Of a stretch of 64,000 nt of DNA, positions 35,670-44,192 are shown in pieces. The stretch comes from Trueperella bialowiezensis (GTDB lineage Bacteria > Actinomycetota > Actinomycetes > Actinomycetales > Actinomycetaceae), in NCBI RefSeq assembly GCF_900637955.1, contig NZ_LR134476.1, positions 186,001 through 250,000 of the forward strand, given 5' to 3'. Position 1 is the stretch's first letter; the number at the start of each line of letters is the position of its first letter. The position numbers were made by a program, and so were the translations under genes. The notes beneath the pieces were generated by a model. That model saw only the letters and a list, made by a program, of their open reading frames with translations. It did no database searches and was not told the origin of the DNA.

Positions 35670-37631
35670 GTGAGAGCACCAGACCCACTGCTAGGTACAG
35701 TCCTCGATGGCAGATACGCCATCTCCGCGCGCATTGCTCGCGGAGGTATGGCCACTGTTTATCGGGCAACTGACGAGCGCTTGCAACGCGAAGTTGCTCT
35801 GAAGGTCATTCATTCGCATCTGGCTGAGCAGTCTGATTTTGTGCGCCGGTTCATTTCCGAGGCTCGGTCTGCTGCGCGCCTGTCAAGTTCTCACATTGTT
35901 GCCGTGCATGACCAAGGGATCGCGGACACTCCCACAGGTGAACGGCCCTACCTTGTGATGGAGCTCATTTCTGGTCCGGATCTTCGTTCTGAACTGACGG
36001 CCCATGGGTCTCTTCCGCTCGGTATTAGCCTCGAACTTATTCGTCAGGTGCTCACCGGGCTTGCAGCTGCTCATTCGGCGGGCATCATTCACCGCGATAT
36101 CAAACCGGAAAACGTGTTGCTGGCCGCTCCCCTTGAACCAACTGCCATTGAGCCCCGCTTGACGGCCAAACTTACGGATTTTGGCCTGGCTCGGGCAGCG
36201 TCTGATGCCACGTCGACTCAGACGAACACGATGCTCGGCACGGTCGGTTACGTTGCACCCGAGTTTGTGGCAGATGGCACCACGGGTAAGACGGGCGATC
36301 TGTATTCGGTTGGCGTGATGCTCTACGAGCTGATTGCGGGCCAGCTGCCGTTCCAAGGGGAGTCTGCCCTGTCGGTTGCGTACAAGCACGTTAACGACAC
36401 GATGCCGCGGCTTTCGGATCTTGCTGACTGGATTCCGCCCGAGGTGGACTCGCTGATTGCGCTCCTCACTGCGAAGAGCCCGTCCAAACGGCCACAGGAC
36501 GCCTCAGCAGCACTCGACGCGCTTATCGACATCTCAGAATCATTACCTGAAGAACTCCTCATTCGCCGTATTCCTGTATTTCCCACAGCCAAGCCGGTCT
36601 CTCACACCACCGACGAGGCCGCTTCTATCCCTGCTAACCCGCCGGCGAAGACTGCCGTCATGCCCGCGAAGGCACCGGACGCCGCCGAGTTGCCGGCCAA
36701 GGCCACGCGTAACGACACCGCTAAAACGGAACGGCCCGCGCGCAAGCGCAGGGTGTGGCCGCTGCTCATGACCATCCTTCTCGTGCTTATCGGCGCTGGA
36801 GCTTACGGCACGTGGTGGTACTTCTCGGAAGGTCCCGGACAGCGTGTAGAGGTACCCGTGGTTACTGGTCTGTCTGAAGCTGACGCACGCGCATCGTTGG
36901 AAGCAGTTGGTTTCCCCGTCGACACCACCACAACGTTTTCCGACGACGTCGCTGCCGGGCTCGTTGTTGACTCCGATCCCACAGCCGGCACGTCCCTTCA
37001 TCCTTCCGAAACTGTGACCCTCGTCGTCTCCGCTGGCGTTGAGCACGTCGACGTCATCGACGTCGTCGGACAAACGTCCGATGAGGCCCAAGCCGCCCTC
37101 AAAGAGGCGCGGCTCAACGCCGTCGTCGAAGAAGATTACTCTGAGACCGTGCCGCAGGGCCAGGTCATATCGCAGACTCCAGAACCGGGCACGTCCGTTC
37201 CGCACAGCTCGCAGGTCACCATCACCGTGTCTTTGGGTCGCAAGCCGATCTCGGTGCCGGACCTGACCGGAGCGTCACTGGACGACGCCTCTGCTCGCCT
37301 TGCCGAGTACGGACTCAGTGCAACCACCACGGAAGAGTTTTCAGACACGACGCCGCAAGGCCACGTCATCTCCCAAGAACCAGCCGCTGGCACCACGCTC
37401 TATCGAGGTGATTCCATGAACCTCACGGTCTCGAAAGGCCCGGAGCTGGTGGAAGTACCGAACGTGTTTGGCATGCAAGAAGGCGAAGCCACGACAACAC
37501 TGGAAGAAGCCGGTTTCGTCGTCAGCTACGACCGGTTCCTTGGCGGATACTTCGGCACTGTGCGAGCGCAGTCCCCCGGTGCAGGCGAACGCGTCAAGCC
37601 GGGCAGCACGATCACGATCACGATCGTCTAA
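35670..37631 (+). CDS. pknL: PASTA-domain Ser/Thr protein kinase (PknL/PknB type)
   Basis: 653 residues. Hanks-type kinase domain in the first 270 or so: glycine loop RIARGGMATVYRA, ATP Lys in VALKVI, catalytic loop HRDIKPENVLL, DFG in LTDFGLARA, and GYVAPEF. After a disordered linker comes one membrane segment (PLLMTILLVLIGAGAYGTWW), then four extracellular PASTA repeats ending at the C-terminus; these bind peptidoglycan or muropeptides. I assign PknL from synteny: it follows idsA and precedes class II DAHP synthase. A PknB role cannot be excluded. GTG 35670 is preferred over TTG 35649 as it has a -10 hexamer 7 nt upstream and fits the family start. Confidence 0.88.
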   Translation: MRAPDPLLGTVLDGRYAISARIARGGMATVYRATDERLQREVALKVIHSHLAEQSDFVRRFISEARSAARLSSSHIVAVHDQGIADTPTGERPYLVMELISGPDLRSELTAHGSLPLGISLELIRQVLTGLAAAHSAGIIHRDIKPENVLLAAPLEPTAIEPRLTAKLTDFGLARAASDATSTQTNTMLGTVGYVAPEFVADGTTGKTGDLYSVGVMLYELIAGQLPFQGESALSVAYKHVNDTMPRLSDLADWIPPEVDSLIALLTAKSPSKRPQDASAALDALIDISESLPEELLIRRIPVFPTAKPVSHTTDEAASIPANPPAKTAVMPAKAPDAAELPAKATRNDTAKTERPARKRRVWPLLMTILLVLIGAGAYGTWWYFSEGPGQRVEVPVVTGLSEADARASLEAVGFPVDTTTTFSDDVAAGLVVDSDPTAGTSLHPSETVTLVVSAGVEHVDVIDVVGQTSDEAQAALKEARLNAVVEEDYSETVPQGQVISQTPEPGTSVPHSSQVTITVSLGRKPISVPDLTGASLDDASARLAEYGLSATTTEEFSDTTPQGHVISQEPAAGTTLYRGDSMNLTVSKGPELVEVPNVFGMQEGEATTTLEEAGFVVSYDRFLGGYFGTVRAQSPGAGERVKPGSTITITIV

Positions 37632-37648
37632 GCGCCCATCACGGGCGC
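37632..37648. terminator. Small hairpin between the kinase and aroG
   Basis: GCGCCC/GGGCGC stem with 5-nt loop directly after the kinase stop, in a convergent 37-bp gap. Likely a two-way terminator. Confidence 0.5.
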
Positions 37649-37668
37649 CCGCTTAGCGTGAGCTTAGG

Positions 37669-39015
37669 CTAGAAATCTTCGCGCAAGATCTCCGAGACTA
37701 AGAATGCCAGCTCGAGCGACTGCTGATGATTAAGCCGAGGGTCAACGAGCGTCTCGTAGCGATCGCCCAGCGCTTCTTCCACGATCTCTTCAGATCCGCC
37801 GAGCACTTCAGTCACGTCGTCGCCAGTGAGCTCCATGTGTAGCCCACCCGGAATTGTTCCCATTTCGCGGTGTACGCGGAAGAATCCGCGTACCTCATCC
37901 AGCACGTCGTCCAAGCGGCGGGTCTTGAACCTGCCCACTGAGATCGTGTTGCCGTGCATCGGATCAGACATCCAATTAACCGGGCGACGATCGCTCTGCA
38001 CGGCCTCGATAATCTGAGGTAACACCTGCTCAACCTTGTTCGCACCGAGCCGGGTGATCAACGTGAGCCGGCCTTCCTTGCCCTCCGGGTTAAGCTTGTC
38101 CATCAAACCGAGCAGTTCATCGCGCGTGGCCGTTGGGCCGATCTTCACACCGATTGGGTTTTGTACCTGGGCGAGCATGGCAACGTGTGCGCCGTCCACG
38201 TCACGTGTGCGCTCCCCGATCCACAGGAAGTGCGCGCCCGTGTTGTATGGCAAACCCGTGCGCGAATCAATGCGCGTCATCGCATCCTCGTAGTCGAGCA
38301 GTAGCGCCTCGTGTGAAGAGTAAAAATCGACTGTTCGCAACGACTCCGAATAAGCGCCAGCAGCTTTCATGAACTGCATCGCCCGATCGATCTCCGTGGC
38401 GAGCGTCGTGTAACGGCGGTACGCCGGATTCGAAGAAAAGCCCTTATTCCACTCGTGCACCTTCGCGATATCCGCAAAACCGCCACCGGTAAACGCGCGG
38501 ATCAAGTTCAAGGTTGCTGCCGAATGCTGGTAGGCCTCCACCAACCGGTGCGGATCTGGCGTGCGAGTCGCAGCAGAGAACTCGTGGCCGTTAACGGCAT
38601 CGCCCATGTACGAGGGCAGTTCCACGCCGTCGCGAGTCTCCATCGGATTCGACCTCGGCTTAGCGTACTGCCCGGCCATCCGCCCAACCTTAACAACCGG
38701 CACCGACGCCGAATAGGTGAGCACGACAGCCATCTGCAAAATCGTGCGGATTTTCGCGCGAATACGATCAGCCGTGGCGTCCGCAAACGACTCCGCGCAA
38801 TCCCCACCCTGAAGCACGAACGCTTCGCCGCGGGTGGCTTTAGCGATTTCTTTCGTCAACGAATCCGCCTCACCTGCAAAAATGAGCGGCGGAAGGGTAC
38901 GCAGATAGTCAACGGTCGTCTTCAGAAAATCAGGATCCGGATACTGCGGTTGATGCTTTGCCGGAAGTTTCTTCCATCCCTGGTCAAGAATCGTGTCATC
39001 TGCGTCGTTAAACAT
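37669..39015 (-). CDS. aroG: Class II 3-deoxy-7-phosphoheptulonate (DAHP) synthase
   Basis: First enzyme of the shikimate pathway, joining phosphoenolpyruvate and erythrose 4-phosphate. 448 residues, the usual size of the plant/actinobacterial type II enzyme. Motifs: FVLQGGDCAESF near residue 90 (metal Cys), WIGERTRD and VNWMSDPMHGNT (PEP and metal binding). It feeds aromatic amino acids including tryptophan; trpD lies 4 kb away. The ATG 39015 has no ribosome site but TACAAT is exactly 6 nt upstream. In mycobacteria AroG is regulated by chorismate mutase; no partner is seen here. Confidence 0.96.
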   Translation of the reverse strand: MFNDADDTILDQGWKKLPAKHQPQYPDPDFLKTTVDYLRTLPPLIFAGEADSLTKEIAKATRGEAFVLQGGDCAESFADATADRIRAKIRTILQMAVVLTYSASVPVVKVGRMAGQYAKPRSNPMETRDGVELPSYMGDAVNGHEFSAATRTPDPHRLVEAYQHSAATLNLIRAFTGGGFADIAKVHEWNKGFSSNPAYRRYTTLATEIDRAMQFMKAAGAYSESLRTVDFYSSHEALLLDYEDAMTRIDSRTGLPYNTGAHFLWIGERTRDVDGAHVAMLAQVQNPIGVKIGPTATRDELLGLMDKLNPEGKEGRLTLITRLGANKVEQVLPQIIEAVQSDRRPVNWMSDPMHGNTISVGRFKTRRLDDVLDEVRGFFRVHREMGTIPGGLHMELTGDDVTEVLGGSEEIVEEALGDRYETLVDPRLNHQQSLELAFLVSEILREDF

Positions 39016-39021
39016 ATCTTG

Positions 39022-39027
39022 ATTGTA
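39022..39027 (-). promoter_or_regulatory. -10 element of aroG (leaderless)
   Basis: TACAAT on the minus strand, 6 nt before ATG 39015. Confidence 0.55.
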
Positions 39028-39070
39028 AACAAATTCTGCGCCGCAGTTGGCAGGCAGTCCGCAAAGCGAA

Positions 39071-39100
39071 AGCGCGCGAAGGGAAATCCCCTCGCGCGCT
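39071..39100 (-). terminator. Terminator after phosphofructokinase gene
   Basis: 13-bp stem with one mismatch (39071-39083 with 39088-39100) and loop AAAT, 20 bp beyond the pfp stop on the minus strand, separating it from aroG. Confidence 0.7.
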
Positions 39101-39119
39101 GCCGCGTCACGTGATTGTG

Positions 39120-40343
39120 TTACTCAGCCTTGGGAGCCGGAGCCCACTTCTGGCCGATCTCATCCATCATTTCGGTGAACCAGTCCTGGCTCACGTCGAA
39201 TGCCTTGTGGCCGGCGATGCGGTCGAACTCGATGGTCCGCAGCTCGTCGCCACGCTCTTCATCGTGACCAACGACGCCCGAGACGCCTTCCTTCGCCGAC
39301 TTCACAGCGTGATCGGTCATCTCGCGAATGAGCTCGAGGTCGGTGTCGTTCGACTTGGCCGAGCGTGAGAAGTAGCCCGACTTTTGCACCATCACCTTTT
39401 CGGCGCCAATGATTTCAGCGAACTTGTTCGCAAACCACTCACCCGGGTTGATCGTGTCGAGTTTGACGTGGCCGAACGCGTCGCGTTCCACCTCGCCGCC
39501 GCTTTCCAGGATCTCTTCAATGATCTCTGCAACGCCCGCACCCTCGGACAGGAAGATGTTGACGTTACCCTGCTCGTCCATAATCTTGCGTAGTCTGGAA
39601 GCCTCCACGTCCAGATCGAAGGTCATCTCCGGCAAGTAGAGTGCGTGCACGTCCCAGCGTTCCTTCGTCAGGCCAGCCGAGGGCACCCACTCCTGTTCCT
39701 TCACCCAATCGCGGTAGTACTTGGTTGCCTGCGCGGCAAGGTAACCACAGTTACGGCCCATGATCTCGTGAATGATGAGCATGCGCGGGTTTGCCCGGTG
39801 CTCACCAACAATGTTCTGCGCAAACAGCGAGGCCTGCTCAGCAGCCGTGTAGGCACCGAGCGACTGGCGGATCGGAACAATATCGTTGTCGATAGTCTTC
39901 GGCAGGCCGACCACAGTCAGTTCGTAGCCGTTCTCATGCAGGTAAGCGGCCAGATCAGCTGCGGTGGTGTTCGTGTCATCGCCACCGATCGTGTGGAGCA
40001 CGTCCACGCCGTCAGCTTTCAGCTGATCGGCAGCGACCTCGAGAGCGTTCTGGCCAGGCTCGATCAGGCCGCGCTCAATGAGATCCTTCGAGTTCGTGAG
40101 CTTCACACGCGAGTTACCGATCGGCGAGCCACCGAATTTCGTAAGAATGTGTGCCTTCTTGCGCGCCTCGTCGTCGAACACAACATAGTTGCCCTTGAGC
40201 AGACCATGGTATCCATGCTGGTAGCCGATGATTTCCGCATCGGGAATTTCTTTCGTGTAGCGCTCAATGAGATCGCCAACGGCTGTGGAAAGGCAGGGAG
40301 CGAAGCCTCCTGCTGTGAGTAATGCAACACGGCGGATTGTCAT
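39120..40343 (-). CDS. pfp: Pyrophosphate-dependent 6-phosphofructokinase
   Basis: Phosphorylates fructose 6-phosphate reversibly, using PPi instead of ATP. 407 residues. Two positions mark PPi use: GGDDTN (residues 120-125) has Asp where ATP enzymes have Gly, and PKTIDND (148-154) has Lys in place of Gly. MGRNCGYLAA and the substrate-binding HEIMGRN region follow. ATG 40343 has AAAGGAAGG upstream; the longer frame to 40391 has no ribosome site and poor family match. It forms its own transcript ended by a terminator. With polyphosphate glucokinase in the same window, sugar entry may rely on phosphate polymers. Confidence 0.92.
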   Translation of the reverse strand: MTIRRVALLTAGGFAPCLSTAVGDLIERYTKEIPDAEIIGYQHGYHGLLKGNYVVFDDEARKKAHILTKFGGSPIGNSRVKLTNSKDLIERGLIEPGQNALEVAADQLKADGVDVLHTIGGDDTNTTAADLAAYLHENGYELTVVGLPKTIDNDIVPIRQSLGAYTAAEQASLFAQNIVGEHRANPRMLIIHEIMGRNCGYLAAQATKYYRDWVKEQEWVPSAGLTKERWDVHALYLPEMTFDLDVEASRLRKIMDEQGNVNIFLSEGAGVAEIIEEILESGGEVERDAFGHVKLDTINPGEWFANKFAEIIGAEKVMVQKSGYFSRSAKSNDTDLELIREMTDHAVKSAKEGVSGVVGHDEERGDELRTIEFDRIAGHKAFDVSQDWFTEMMDEIGQKWAPAPKAE

Positions 40344-40467
40344 AGTACCTTCCTTTAACAATGTCGCTCCTTCGCGACGTTTGTTTGCCAACGCTTATCA
40401 TCTTACCGATTCTTGACCACTTCGCGGAGGATAATCGGCCTACTGCTCCCCCGTCAGCGTAAAGCGA

Positions 40468-40473
40468 TATGGT
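40468..40473 (+). promoter_or_regulatory. -10 element of the 40.5-kb membrane protein gene (leaderless)
   Basis: TATGGT ends 7 nt before ATG 40481. Confidence 0.4.
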
Positions 40474-40480
40474 GAACACT

Positions 40481-40855
40481 ATGCGGGAAAAGGATTCGGG
40501 TACTGACTGGGATGCCGAATGGGTGGCAATGCAGCACAAGATGGCGCAAGAGCGCGGTTTTCGCACGTGGTCTCCCCCGGCAGATGACGAGCTTGTAGAT
40601 GAGCCTTTCGACCCGGCAGACCTTCCCGATTCTCCACCGGTGTCGCCAGCTTCGCGGCCTGATTTAGCCCGGCTGTTCTTCTTAACGACGGCGGCCGTCG
40701 CGCTTCTTTTCCTTCTCGGTTTTGCCGGGGTGATCGCCCTGGATCAATCGTGGTGGATCGTGCTGGGACTCATCGGCTTTGGTTCAGCGGCCGGCGGAGT
40801 TTTCGTGAGCGCTCCCTGGGCGCACAATCCTGACGACGACGGCACGCGCGTCTAA
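40481..40855 (+). CDS. Small acidic membrane protein of unknown function
   Basis: 124 residues. An acidic, Pro-rich cytoplasmic N-terminus of about 65 residues contains WDAEWVAMQHKM. Two membrane segments follow: LFFLTTAAVALLFLLGFAGV and WWIVLGLIGFGSAAGGVFVS. A short acidic tail closes the protein. I do not recognise a family. An alternative ATG at 40469 exists; I prefer 40481 because TATGGT lies 7 nt before it. It lies 30 bp before the split nuclease gene, but both have their own -10 element. Confidence 0.65.
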   Translation: MREKDSGTDWDAEWVAMQHKMAQERGFRTWSPPADDELVDEPFDPADLPDSPPVSPASRPDLARLFFLTTAAVALLFLLGFAGVIALDQSWWIVLGLIGFGSAAGGVFVSAPWAHNPDDDGTRV

Positions 40856-40873
40856 TTGTCGGAGGGCACTCGT

Positions 40874-40879
40874 TAGCCT
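40874..40879 (+). promoter_or_regulatory. -10 element of the exonuclease/GIY-YIG gene (leaderless)
   Basis: TAGCCT ends 6 nt before ATG 40886. Confidence 0.45.
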
Positions 40880-40885
40880 ATGGGC

Positions 40886-41167
40886 ATGAGACACCGCAAT
40901 GGCCAGCGCCCAGGTGCACGCCTAGACCTCACTCCCTCTCGCCCGCATCGAGAGGGCACTGCTGCGCCACAAGAAGAGCAACTGGCGTTGGATTCACTGG
41001 GTCCGAATCTTTTCGATGTTACGTTCCTCGTGCTTGATTTAGAGACGACGGGCGGCCCACCGGGGTTGAACGCGATCACCGAATTTGGTGCGGTGAAAGT
41101 ACGCGGAGGGGAAGTTTTTGACGAGTTTACCACGCTCGTTAACCCGGGGGGGGGGGGGGGGGGGTAG
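40886..41167 (+). CDS. DEDDh exonuclease/GIY-YIG nuclease, N-terminal fragment (frameshifted at poly-G)
   Basis: About 93 residues in this frame. A basic N-terminus of about 45 residues is followed by exonuclease motif [12 protein letters not shown], then [15 protein letters not shown]. The frame runs into the G tract, codes six Gly, and stops at TAG 41165-41167. The rest of the protein continues one base out of phase. The family (Rv2191 type) fuses a DnaQ-like exonuclease to a UvrC/Cho-type GIY-YIG nuclease, and would be about 605 residues if restored. ATG 40886 is chosen over ATG 40880 because TAGCCT lies 6 nt before it. As read, this fragment lacks motifs II and III and cannot be an active exonuclease. 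Confidence 0.85.
   Translation: MRHRNGQRPGARLDLTPSRPHREGTAAPQEEQLALDSLGPNLFDVTFLVLDLETTGGPPGLNAITEFGAVKVRGGEVFDEFTTLVNPGGGGGG
41146..41164. repeat. Homopolymer of 19 G inside a coding sequence
   Basis: Uninterrupted run of 19 G. At 17 or 20 G the two halves of the nuclease gene join in frame (Asn-Pro-Gly5/6-Val-Val-Ile-Glu-Pro). At 19 G translation ends at TAG 41165; at 18 G it ends at TGA about 41274. Such tracts change length by slippage. A base-calling or assembly error is the alternative. I noticed no comparable homopolymer elsewhere in the window. Confidence 0.95.
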
Positions 41168-42705
41168 TGATCGAACCGCACATTACGTTGCTGACCGGAA
41201 TAACAAACGCAATGGTTGCTCTGGCTCCGGATATCTCGCAGGCGATGGGCGAGTTTTTAGAGTTTCTGGGCGATGACCCCGACGTGGTGCTCGTTGCCCA
41301 CAACGCTCGTTTCGATATGGGCCACCTGCGTGGAGCGTGCGCTGGCTTGGGCATTGACCTACCAAAACGCAGGGTTGTGGACACACTCAAGCTGGCTCGC
41401 AAGACTTTTACACGGGACGAAGCACCGAACTATAAGCTGGCAACGCTCGCCCGGATATGCGGAGCCAGCGTGGAACCAACCCATCGGGCACTCGATGATG
41501 CGCGCGCAACCGTTGACGTGCTGCACGCCATCCTCGCTCGGCTGGGCGGTATTGGGGTCACTCATCTTGATGATCTGCTCACTGCTGCAGATCCCGTTCC
41601 GCAGCACCGCCGTGCCAAGGCCGTGCTCGCCGATGGTTTGCCGCGCGGACCAGGCGTCTACAGGTTTATCGGGCCGGGCGGCGAAGTGCTCTATGTTGGC
41701 ACGTCAGTCAACGTGTATAAGCGGGTGCGCCAATATTTCACCGCAGCTGAAAAGCGTAAGCGTATGGCTGAAATGGTGGATCTTGCGGTGTCAGTTGACG
41801 CTCAGGCCACCAATACTGTGCTCGAGGCCAACGTGCTCGAAGTTCGCCTTATTGACGAACTTGATCCGCCGTATAATCGCCGCTCGCGGCGAACCCTGAG
41901 CCGTCCGTGGATCGCGCTCACAGACGAAGCCCATCCGCGTTTGAAAGTGTGCCGGAAAATCACTCGACCCCAGATGGGTAGCGCTCTTGGACCGTTTACT
42001 TCGGAACGTCAGGCGCGTAACGCCATTGAGCTCCTCGAGTCGGTCAGCGGGATTCGTGAGTGCACGCAGGTCATTCCACTGGCTCCTGATGGCCGCGGCG
42101 CGTGCCATCTTGCCGAGCTTGGTAAATGTTCGGCGCCATGCTTGTCGGGAATCCGGCAAGTAGAGCAGGTGTCCGCCGTCGAACTGGCGTTGGGCGGGCA
42201 GGTACGTGACAGCGTGAACGCTTCACTGGCTAAAATTCGCAACCTGAGCTCCCAGCGGCGCTACGAGCAGGCGGCTGGTGAACGAGATCGGCTCTACAGC
42301 CTCGTAGCAGGCGCTAAAAACTATGAAGAGTTTCGCTCGTTGGTTGGCAACGAACGTATTATCGCCGCAGCTCCTGCAAACGATGCAGCTCCCGGAAGCA
42401 CGGGCTGGGATGTGGCCGTGATTGACTACGGGGCTTTGCGTACCACGATGAGTGCGAGCACGATCGAGGAGGTCCCTGCCGTGGCACGATTCCTTGATTC
42501 TGGATATCCGCCAGCTACCGAACCGGAATTTGCGAGCCAGCACGTTTCTCACGACGAGGTACGGATCCTAGCGCAGTGGCTATTTCGCGACGACGTCCAG
42601 TTGCTCCACGCAACCGCGCCGGATTTATTGGCGTGGAGCCGGGCAGGAGCCTTTTCGCTCAAGCTGCCAAACAGATCGGCCAACCACACCGGCATGCGTG
42701 AATAA
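41167..42705 (+). CDS. DEDDh exonuclease/GIY-YIG nuclease, C-terminal fragment
   Basis: 512 residues in the second frame. The exonuclease domain continues with ITLLTGIT, motif II LVAHNARFDMGHL and motif III THRALDDA. The UvrC-like part starts LPRGPGVYRFIGPGGEVLYVG (GIY-YIG equivalent), with VNVYKRVRQYF and the catalytic NTVLEANVLEVRLIDELDPP region. Cysteines follow in a Cho/UvrC-like segment (CHLAELGKCSAPC). The stop of the upstream frame overlaps a GTG here (TAGTG), which could allow coupled restart and give a GIY-YIG nuclease without exonuclease motif I. The DNA-repair role is family knowledge; activity of either fragment is unproven. Confidence 0.85.
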   Translation: MIEPHITLLTGITNAMVALAPDISQAMGEFLEFLGDDPDVVLVAHNARFDMGHLRGACAGLGIDLPKRRVVDTLKLARKTFTRDEAPNYKLATLARICGASVEPTHRALDDARATVDVLHAILARLGGIGVTHLDDLLTAADPVPQHRRAKAVLADGLPRGPGVYRFIGPGGEVLYVGTSVNVYKRVRQYFTAAEKRKRMAEMVDLAVSVDAQATNTVLEANVLEVRLIDELDPPYNRRSRRTLSRPWIALTDEAHPRLKVCRKITRPQMGSALGPFTSERQARNAIELLESVSGIRECTQVIPLAPDGRGACHLAELGKCSAPCLSGIRQVEQVSAVELALGGQVRDSVNASLAKIRNLSSQRRYEQAAGERDRLYSLVAGAKNYEEFRSLVGNERIIAAAPANDAAPGSTGWDVAVIDYGALRTTMSASTIEEVPAVARFLDSGYPPATEPEFASQHVSHDEVRILAQWLFRDDVQLLHATAPDLLAWSRAGAFSLKLPNRSANHTGMRE

Positions 42706-42762
42706 TCTGAATAATGGTGGCACGCGCATTAGAATTGTTGTATTAGCGAGCAAGGAGCATTC

Positions 42763-43041
42763 ATGATTACTGCAATCGTCATGATCGACGCCGAGGTCGA
42801 TCACATTCCCGAAGTTGCCGACGCCGTAGCCAGCATCAAGAGTGTTAAGCGAGTCTATTCCGTTACTGGCGACGTCGATTTGATCGCCATCGTGGCGGTT
42901 CCCCAACACGAGGATCTGGCAACGGTGATCCCCGACCAGATCGCGAAGGTTCCGGGAGTGAAAGAACTGCAGACCTATCTGGCCTTCCAGGAGTTTTCCC
43001 GCGCAGACCTCGAGGCTGCTTTCGACATCGGACTCGACTAA
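42763..43041 (+). CDS. Stand-alone Lrp/AsnC ligand-binding (RAM) domain protein
   Basis: 92 residues consisting only of the RAM effector-binding domain (ITAIVMIDAEVDHIPEVADA, VYSVTGDVDLIAIVAV and VKELQTYLAFQEF). There is no DNA-binding helix-turn-helix. Such proteins are thought to sense amino acids or to modify full-length Lrp regulators. ATG 42763 has AAGGAG 6-7 nt upstream. It lies between the nuclease gene and a strong terminator; a similar small gene sits near trpD in mycobacteria. Confidence 0.85.
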   Translation: MITAIVMIDAEVDHIPEVADAVASIKSVKRVYSVTGDVDLIAIVAVPQHEDLATVIPDQIAKVPGVKELQTYLAFQEFSRADLEAAFDIGLD

Positions 43042-43074
43042 TGAGGCCAAAGGCCGAGTAGGAGCTGAATAGTC

Positions 43075-43113
43075 TAGACCGGGCGAGCGGCCAACGCCGC
43101 ATCGCCCGGTCTA
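43075..43113. terminator. Two-way terminator between the Lrp-like gene and trpD
   Basis: 12-bp perfect outer stem (43075-43086 with 43102-43113) plus an inner GCGG/CCGC stem, in a convergent gap. Confidence 0.8.
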
Positions 43114-43142
43114 TCCCAACATCCCAGGGTTATTCTGAGGGT

Positions 43143-44192
43143 CTAAAACTTTTTCGACAGTTCGATCCAGTTCGTCAGCAGATCGGATGCTTTTCCGGAG
43201 TCGATCGTCGCTTCCGCGATTGCCAGCCCGTTGCGCATCCGCTCCACGAACGTACCATCGTCCGGGCGTACACCTTCGAGGCGGCCATCTGCAACGATAG
43301 CTCCGGCCGCGTTGAGATTGACTGAATCTCGCACGGGCCCTTTTTCGCCATCCAATACCCGCCGAGCAACGCCCGCATTATACGTGGCATCCTGGCCTCG
43401 CAGATCCTCAATATCGGCTTTTTCCAGGCCAAGATCGGAGGTCGCGTCCAACTCGTGGTAGGTGATCTCACCATCGCGAACTTCCCACACCTCGTTCATA
43501 CACACAGTGGATAGTTCATCTAGACCATTCGTACCGCGGAAGACGAGCGCGCGATTATTGCGCCTTGCCAACACTCCGGCCACGAGCGGAGCGTGGTGCT
43601 TGTTTGACACGCCGATAGCTCCCGCTTCTGGTTTAGCCGGATTAGTCAACGGTCCGAGCACGTTGAACGCAGTTCCTACGCCAAGTTCTCGGCGTGCGGT
43701 CGCCGCATATTTCATCGACGGATGGAACAGGTTTGCAAACAGGAACGTGATGCCCAGCTCGTCGAAAATCTTTTCCACCGCGTGCACCGGCAGGTCGAGT
43801 CGGATCCCAAGAGCTTCCAAGCAGTCAGCAGAACCAGACTTCGACGAGGATGCGCGATTGCCGTGCTTGACCACCTTGATCCCCGATGCGGCAATGATGA
43901 GCGAGGCCGTCGTGGAAATGTTGACTGTGCGAAGCCGGTCGCCTCCCGTGCCCACGATGTCAAGAGAATCCGTATCAAGATTGACGGGCGCAGCATGTGC
44001 CTGCATGGAGTCAGCGAGGCCGAGCAGTTCGTCCGTCGTCTCCCCTTTTGTTGCAAGCGCGGTCAGAAAACCGGCAAGCGACACCGACGACGTCTGCCCA
44101 CTCATCACGCGATCCATCGCCCACGCAGTCTCTTCGGAGCTCAGATCAACACGGTTAATGACCTTGGTCGTAATCTCTGGCCATGTGTACAT
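43143..44192 (-). CDS. trpD: Anthranilate phosphoribosyltransferase
   Basis: Transfers the phosphoribosyl group of PRPP to anthranilate in tryptophan synthesis. 349 residues. PRPP motif DIVGTGGDRLRTVNIST, then VVKHGNRASSSKSGSADCLE and FLFANLFHPSMKYAATARRELG are all family features. No other trp gene is nearby, as with M. tuberculosis Rv2192c. The start ATG 44192 meets the last base of the upstream receiver-like gene, so the pair is an operon. aroG 4 kb away feeds the same pathway. Confidence 0.96.
   Translation of the reverse strand: MYTWPEITTKVINRVDLSSEETAWAMDRVMSGQTSSVSLAGFLTALATKGETTDELLGLADSMQAHAAPVNLDTDSLDIVGTGGDRLRTVNISTTASLIIAASGIKVVKHGNRASSSKSGSADCLEALGIRLDLPVHAVEKIFDELGITFLFANLFHPSMKYAATARRELGVGTAFNVLGPLTNPAKPEAGAIGVSNKHHAPLVAGVLARRNNRALVFRGTNGLDELSTVCMNEVWEVRDGEITYHELDATSDLGLEKADIEDLRGQDATYNAGVARRVLDGEKGPVRDSVNLNAAGAIVADGRLEGVRPDDGTFVERMRNGLAIAEATIDSGKASDLLTNWIELSKKF

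Noticed and set aside
40880-42705. Simple pseudogene call for the exonuclease/GIY-YIG gene
   Set aside because: Only one frameshift exists, exactly at a slippage-prone homopolymer, and both halves keep all motifs; a variable or mis-sized tract explains it better than decay.
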